NCBI GenBank assembly: GCA_050742535.1
Contig: JBOGIQ010000200.1
Span: 1 to 10,711, forward strand
DNA from: Gp6-AA40 sp050742535
GTDB lineage: Bacteria > Acidobacteriota > Vicinamibacteria > Vicinamibacterales > UBA2999
Length of the DNA stretch: 10,711 bases
Reading direction: 5' to 3'
This document shows, piece by piece, positions 6,379-10,711 of this stretch. The position numbers and the translations under genes were made by a program. Below the pieces are notes generated by a model that worked only from the letters and a program-made list of their open reading frames with translations, was not told the origin of the DNA and did not search any database. Each line of letters starts with the position of its first letter. Positions within the stretch are counted from its first letter, which is position 1.

Positions 6379-7276
6379 GGCCCTGATTGAGTGCGTGCCG
6401 AACGTCAGCGAAGGCCGTCGCCGTGACGTGATCGACCGGCTCGCCTCCTCGATCGAACGCGTCGCCGGCGTGCGCCTGCTCGACCGCTCGTCCGACCCCG
6501 CGCACAACCGATCGGTGTTCACCTTCGCGGGTGACGCGCAGCCGGTGGCCGATGCCGTGCTCGCCCTGTTCGAGACGGCGATCGCCGCGATCGATCTTCG
6601 ATCGCACTCGGGCGCACATCCGCGGCTTGGCGCGGTCGACGTCGTTCCATTCATTCCGGTCAGCGGCGCGACGATGGCGGACTGTGTCGCGCTGGCAGGG
6701 ACGACAGCCGCCAGCGTGGCGTCGCGCTTCCGGATTCCCGTGTTCCTCTACGAGGAAGCGGCCACGACGGACGCCAGGCGCAACCTCGCCGATATCCGCC
6801 GCGGTGAGTTCGAGGGTCTCGCGGCGAAGCTGGCGCTGCCCGAGTGGCAGCCTGATTACGGACCATCCCAGCCCCATCCCACAGCGGGGGCAACCGTCGT
6901 CGGCGCCAGGGCAGCGCTGATTGCGTTCAACGTCAACCTCGCAACCGGCCGCCTGGAGACGGCGAAGACGATCGCGGCGGCCGTGCGGCACAGCAGCGGT
7001 GGATTGCCGTTCGTGAAAGCCTTGGGTATCGCGCTCGAGCACCGCGGAGTCGTCCAGGTCTCCATGAACTTGACGAACTACGAAAAAACGCCGATCGTGC
7101 GCGTGTTCGAGGCGGTCAGGCAGGAAGCGGAACGCCGCGGCACCTCGGTCCTGGAGAGTGAAATCGTCGGACTGGTACCGGAGGCGGCGCTGCCGCCCAA
7201 TCCCGAACAGTCGCTGCAGTTGGCAGGGTTCAACCCCAATCAGGTGCTCGAGCACCGGCTCAAGGAGATGCGCTGA
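6377..7276 (+). CDS. ftcD: Glutamate formiminotransferase (FtcD N-terminal type)
   Basis: FtcD transfers the formimino group of N-formiminoglutamate, a product of histidine breakdown, to tetrahydrofolate in the cytosol. The 299-residue protein corresponds to the transferase part only; the cyclodeaminase domain of the bifunctional form is absent, as is common in bacteria. It opens MALIECVPNVSEGRR, the diagnostic N-terminus. It contains HSGAHPRLGAVDVVPFIPV (77-95), which holds the conserved catalytic histidine region, followed by RIPVFLYEEAA, FNVNLAT, and MNLTNYEKTPI in the C-terminal half. The ATG at 6377 fits the family start but has no Shine-Dalgarno sequence. The stop overlaps the ATG of the next gene by one base (TGATG). 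No other histidine-utilisation gene is visible in the window. Confidence 0.94.
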   Translation: MALIECVPNVSEGRRRDVIDRLASSIERVAGVRLLDRSSDPAHNRSVFTFAGDAQPVADAVLALFETAIAAIDLRSHSGAHPRLGAVDVVPFIPVSGATMADCVALAGTTAASVASRFRIPVFLYEEAATTDARRNLADIRRGEFEGLAAKLALPEWQPDYGPSQPHPTAGATVVGARAALIAFNVNLATGRLETAKTIAAAVRHSSGGLPFVKALGIALEHRGVVQVSMNLTNYEKTPIVRVFEAVRQEAERRGTSVLESEIVGLVPEAALPPNPEQSLQLAGFNPNQVLEHRLKEMR

Positions 7277-8175
7277 TGCGTCGCAATCGGATTCGCAACT
7301 TTACGCTTGGCGCTGCGATCGCCTCGACCGCTTTGTATGCGGCCGTCAACGCGCAGCAGGCGCCCGTGCCTGCCGGTGCCCGCCCGGCGCCGGCTCTCTA
7401 CAACACGGTCAAGCAGAAGCTGAGGGACGGCAAGCAGGTCGTCGGCGCCACGGTGCTGATTGGCAATCCGGACACGTATTGCGCCGTCGCCAACTCGGGG
7501 TTCGATTTCACCTGGATCGAGATGCAGCACAGTCCCATGAGCTGGCAGGACGTCGCGCACATGGTTGCGGCATGCAAGGGCGCTTCCGCGATCCCGTTCA
7601 TCCGGGTTCCCGATGCGACAGAAGGCGACTTGCAGAAGGCAACCGACATCGGCGCGCTCGGCATCATGGTGCCGATGGTGGACACGGTCGAAAAGGCGGA
7701 GAACGCGGTCAAGTTCGCGAAGTACCCGCCGATCGGGCGCCGCAGCCAGGGCAACAACCAGGCAGGGTCGCTGTGGGGCGGCAACTATCGTCAGACGATC
7801 AACGACAACCTGATGATCATCGCGATGATCGAAAACCCCGCCGGGGTGGCGATGGCCGAGAAGATTGCCGCCGTTCCCGGCATCGACGGGCTGTTCGTCG
7901 CCTCGACCGACCTCGGCAGCTTCTCCGGGCTGCGACAGGGCGACGCCAAGTACGAGTCACTGGTGAATCAGGTCGTCGCCGTCGTTCAGAAGCGAGGGAT
8001 GCTCGTGCTCGGCGGTCCGAGCGCGTGGAAGGATACGCGCAAGGGCTACAACTTCTTTCAGGCTGGCGACGAAGCGGTGATCATCCGCGCCGGCGCTCGG
8101 GCGACGCTCGGCGCGCAACCGGCGGCGGGTGCGGGGCGTGGCGTGGCGCCGATAGAGGGGGATGCGCCGAAATAG
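7276..8175 (+). CDS. Exported HpcH/HpaI-family aldolase/citrate lyase-like protein
   Basis: The family cleaves or forms carbon-carbon bonds of 2-keto-3-deoxy acids with a divalent metal. The 299-residue protein starts with a signal peptide: basic MRRNRIRN, hydrophobic core at 9-24, and a likely cleavage VNA|QQ after residue 26. Mature-domain landmarks are FDFTWIEMQHSPMSW (76-90) with His85, FIRVP with Arg110, GIMVPMVDTVEKAENAV (129-145), YPPIGRR, IAMIENPAGV with likely metal ligand Glu186, and IDGLFVASTDLG with likely ligand Asp212. The usual D-x-EH of the family reads E-x-QH here (Glu82, Gln84). Cytosolic family members lack a signal peptide, so the location is unusual. The C-terminus is Ala/Gly/Pro-rich. 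The gene overlaps ftcD by one base. Its TAG stop is immediately followed by the left arm of a repeat element. Substrate unknown. Confidence 0.88.
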   Translation: MRRNRIRNFTLGAAIASTALYAAVNAQQAPVPAGARPAPALYNTVKQKLRDGKQVVGATVLIGNPDTYCAVANSGFDFTWIEMQHSPMSWQDVAHMVAACKGASAIPFIRVPDATEGDLQKATDIGALGIMVPMVDTVEKAENAVKFAKYPPIGRRSQGNNQAGSLWGGNYRQTINDNLMIIAMIENPAGVAMAEKIAAVPGIDGLFVASTDLGSFSGLRQGDAKYESLVNQVVAVVQKRGMLVLGGPSAWKDTRKGYNFFQAGDEAVIIRAGARATLGAQPAAGAGRGVAPIEGDAPK

Positions 8176-8219
8176 GTGGAAGAAGTTGAAAAGTGGAAGA
8201 AGTGGAAAAGTGGAAAAGT
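8176..8219 (+). repeat. Left repeat arm, GTGGAAGAAGTGGAAAAGT units
   Basis: Two overlapping 19-base units (8176-8194 with one mismatch, 8193-8211 exact: GTGGAAGAAGTGGAAAAGT) are followed by a shortened unit GTGGAAAAGT (8210-8219). After it, AAAGTAC occurs twice as a direct repeat (8215-8221, 8226-8232). The strand is almost pure purine apart from the T of each GT. It begins directly after the TAG of the aldolase gene. Confidence 0.85.
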
Positions 8220-8312
8220 ACGTAGAAAGTACAACGAGCTGCTTTGTGGGACTGTGATTGGGGGGCAAATTCGCTGCTTGAACGTGGGCACTCTGCGTGC
8301 TTCAGCGTGCGC

Positions 8313-8684
8313 ATGGCTCCGCGCGACTTACTGAAACGGACGGAACTGTTCTCTCTTGCTGTCTTTACCTTCTGCCGCCAGCTGCCGAAGACCGCGGAGG
8401 CACAGGAAGGAGCTAGTCAACTTCGGCGGGCCGCCAATGGCGTACGTATGAATTACCGCGCAGCACGACGGGGTCGCTCACACGCGGAGTTCAAAGCCAA
8501 GCTCGGTGTCGTGTTCGAAGAAGCAGACGAAGCGGCCGATTGGCTCCGCTACTTTCGTGACACAGGTATGCGTCACGATCCGGGGTTGGTTCAGGAAGGA
8601 GAGGAACTGGCCAGGATCTTCGCAGCGTCCGTCGGCACCGCGAGGAAGAACAGTCGCCGTTGGAAGGACCACCCAAACAGCTAG
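8313..8684 (+). CDS. Four-helix-bundle protein (23S rRNA-intervening-sequence / S23 family)
   Basis: This small basic protein of 123 residues belongs to the family found as ORFs in 23S rRNA intervening sequences. The family is structurally related to the Avd accessory protein of diversity-generating retroelements. Landmarks are RDLLKRTELFSLAVFTFCRQL (4-24, helix 1), TAEAQEGASQLRRAANGV and NYRAARRGRS (27-56, helix 2), AEFKAKLGVVFEEADEAADW (58-77, helix 3) and GLVQEGEELARIFAAS (91-106, helix 4). QLRRAANGVRxNYRAARxGRS is the family hallmark. Family members bind RNA or nucleic acid in some cases, but no function is established for stand-alone copies. ATG 8313 is chosen because the conserved sequence starts right after it; GTG 8307 is possible. 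An upstream TTG at 8244 would add residues without family likeness. No ribosome site or promoter stands out. The gene is intact. Confidence 0.88.
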   Translation: MAPRDLLKRTELFSLAVFTFCRQLPKTAEAQEGASQLRRAANGVRMNYRAARRGRSHAEFKAKLGVVFEEADEAADWLRYFRDTGMRHDPGLVQEGEELARIFAASVGTARKNSRRWKDHPNS

Positions 8685-8700
8685 GTGTACTTGACCACTT

Positions 8701-8724
8701 ACTTTTCCACTTCTTCCACTTCTT

Positions 8725-8740
<16 letters not shown>
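8701..8740 (-). repeat. Right repeat arm, inverted copy
   Basis: The minus strand reads the same GTGGAAGAAGTGGAAAAGT unit exactly (8719-8701). It is preceded by degenerate copies containing GTGGAAAAGT (8736-8727). Together they pair with the left arm: 21 bases perfect, and 29 of 36 aligned bases identical. The arm overlaps the 3' end of ntrX and supplies its TAG stop and last few codons. Confidence 0.85.
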
Positions 8741-10113
<1,373 letters not shown>

Positions 10114-10128
10114 GTGCCCGACACAAAC

Positions 10129-10184
10129 CGCGGAGACGCGGAGACGCGGAGATAGAAACCCTGAGAGGGCGCCGCGCCTCCGCG
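10129..10184 (-). repeat. Tandem CGCGGAGA repeat and 13-bp stem-loop in the ntrY-ntrX gap
   Basis: Three perfect 8-base units CGCGGAGA (plus strand) lie at 10129-10152. On the transcribed minus strand, CGCGGAGGCGCGG (10184-10172) can pair with CCGCGTCTCCGCG (10149-10137). This gives 13 base pairs with one G-U wobble and a 22-base loop. Inside the loop a smaller hairpin, CCCT/AGGG around a 3-base turn (10159-10169), can form. It resembles the CTCCGCG-type dispersed palindromic repeats seen in intergenic DNA of several GC-rich phyla; this is from memory and not searched. There is no T-run after the stem, so it is not a classic terminator. In the ntrY-ntrX mRNA it could limit 3' decay or tune ntrX output. 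Confidence 0.65.
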
Positions 10185-10185
10185 C

Positions 10186-10197
10186 TCGTGATCACGA
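10186..10197. repeat. Perfect 12-bp palindrome after ntrY stop
   Basis: TCGTGATCACGA is a perfect palindrome beginning 2 bases beyond the ntrY stop codon, just before the larger stem-loop. It could be a binding site for a dimeric regulator or part of the same repeat unit. No function can be assigned. Confidence 0.4.
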
Positions 10198-10198
10198 A

Positions 10199-10711
10199 TC
10201 AGCATGGTAATTCGATCGCGAACCGGGTTCCGCGCGGCACGTTGTCGCTGACGTCGATGCTGCCGCCGTGCTCGGCCACGATCCGCCGCACGATCGCGAG
10301 GCCAAGACCGCTGCCGCGCTGCTTCGTGGAGTAGTACGGGAGAAACAGCTTGTCGCGCTCGGCCGCGGGGATGCCCGGGCCATCGTCGGCGACCACGATT
10401 CGGACCAGGCTGTTGCCCGCGTCGTGCTGCGTTTCGATATCGATGGCGCCGCGCCGCTGGACCGCCTCGATGGCGTTGTCGACGATGTTGATGATGACGC
10501 GGCGGATCTGCTCGGGGTCCGCTGAGATCTTCGGTAGCGATGACGCGAAGCGCGTGCGGATCTGCACATCGCTGAAGAGCCCCTGGTAGAGCGCCAGCGC
10601 GTCGTCGAGCAGCCCGTGCAGATCGGTCGGCGTTGCCCGCGGCGCCGGCATCCGCGCGAACTGGGAGAACTCGTCGACCAGCCCTTTGAGGGCTTCGACT
10701 TCGGTGACGAT
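10199..10711 (-). CDS. ntrY: NtrY-type sensor histidine kinase, C-terminal part (partial)
   Basis: The 3' end of a sensor kinase gene runs off the right edge; 170 residues are visible. The first visible residues, IVTEVEALKGLVDEFSQFAR followed by MPAPR, match the end of the dimerisation helices of NtrY kinases. The phosphoacceptor histidine, transmembrane and PAS/HAMP regions would lie beyond the window. The ATP-binding domain is complete: N box RRVIINIVDNAIEAV, G1 VADDGPGIP, F box LFLPYYSTK, G2 GSGLGLAIVRRIV, and the C-terminal GTRFAIELPC. It should phosphorylate the regulator encoded next (ntrX), 85 bases downstream on the same strand. The protein ends in TGC TGA, with no extension. Confidence 0.9.
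   Translation of the reverse strand: MVTEVEALKGLVDEFSQFARMPAPRATPTDLHGLLDDALALYQGLFSDVQIRTRFASSLPKISADPEQIRRVIINIVDNAIEAVQRRGAIDIETQHDAGNSLVRIVVADDGPGIPAAERDKLFLPYYSTKQRGSGLGLAIVRRIVAEHGGSIDVSDNVPRGTRFAIELPC

Noticed and set aside
6365..7255. Minus-strand open frame of 296 codons opposite ftcD
   Set aside because: Antisense shadow; ftcD on the plus strand carries all diagnostic motifs.
7158..8189. Second plus-strand frame of 343 codons covering the aldolase gene
   Set aside because: Its product is Arg/Gly-rich and featureless; the signal peptide and aldolase motifs are in the other frame.
8244..8312. Longer four-helix-bundle protein starting at a TTG
   Set aside because: The extra 23 residues do not resemble the family, and the conserved sequence starts right after ATG 8313.
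10137..10184. Rho-independent terminator after ntrY
   Set aside because: The stem has a 22-base loop and is not followed by a T-run on the transcribed strand.

Overview
The window is GC-rich bacterial chromosome with dense, mostly housekeeping genes. Several features point to an Acidobacteriota-like genome, perhaps the Vicinamibacteria (subdivision 6): an NtrY/NtrX two-component pair, an exported HpcH/HpaI-type aldolase, and a free-standing four-helix-bundle (23S-IVS-type) cassette flanked by GTGGAAGAAG-type repeats. This placement is inferred from gene style and is not proven.

Positions 1-6337 (minus strand) form one tightly packed operon, read right to left: a TPR/one-TM protein, a zinc-ribbon plus RDD membrane protein, pgpA (phosphatidylglycerophosphatase A), cinA (NMN deamidase/CinA), thpR (2'-5' RNA ligase-like phosphodiesterase), a short in-frame relic of plsY (glycerol-3-phosphate acyltransferase), gpsA (glycerol-3-phosphate dehydrogenase), ftsY (SRP receptor) and the 5' end of ribD. 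Junctions overlap (ATGA, GTGA, TGATG) or lie within a few bases, and many genes use GTG or TTG starts. The theme is membrane construction: glycerol-3-phosphate supply, phosphatidylglycerol synthesis and insertion of membrane proteins. The acyltransferase step is reduced to a 34-codon tail that starts on the thpR stop codon.

Positions 6338-6376 are a 39-bp divergent promoter region. A perfect TATAAT on the minus strand and a TATTAT on the plus strand share the same bases, and both overlap a perfect 12-bp palindrome that runs into the ftcD start codon. Positions 6377-8175 (plus strand) hold ftcD (glutamate formiminotransferase) and, overlapping it by one base, an HpcH/HpaI-family aldolase with a signal peptide.

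Positions 8176-8740 are the most unusual part: a four-helix-bundle gene between two arms of a purine-rich repeat in inverted orientation, with a perfect 21-bp inverted match. The element fills the whole gap between two convergent genes. Its left arm starts directly after the aldolase stop codon, and its right arm contains the stop and last codons of ntrX. The layout resembles the intervening sequences of 23S rRNA genes (inverted-repeat stem plus S23-type ORF), but it sits between protein genes.

Positions 8725-10711 (minus strand) hold ntrX (sigma-54-dependent response regulator) and the 3' half of ntrY (sensor kinase, cut by the window edge). Their 85-bp gap contains a 13-bp stem-loop built on three 8-bp tandem repeats. 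No rRNA, tRNA, CRISPR array or transposase was seen.
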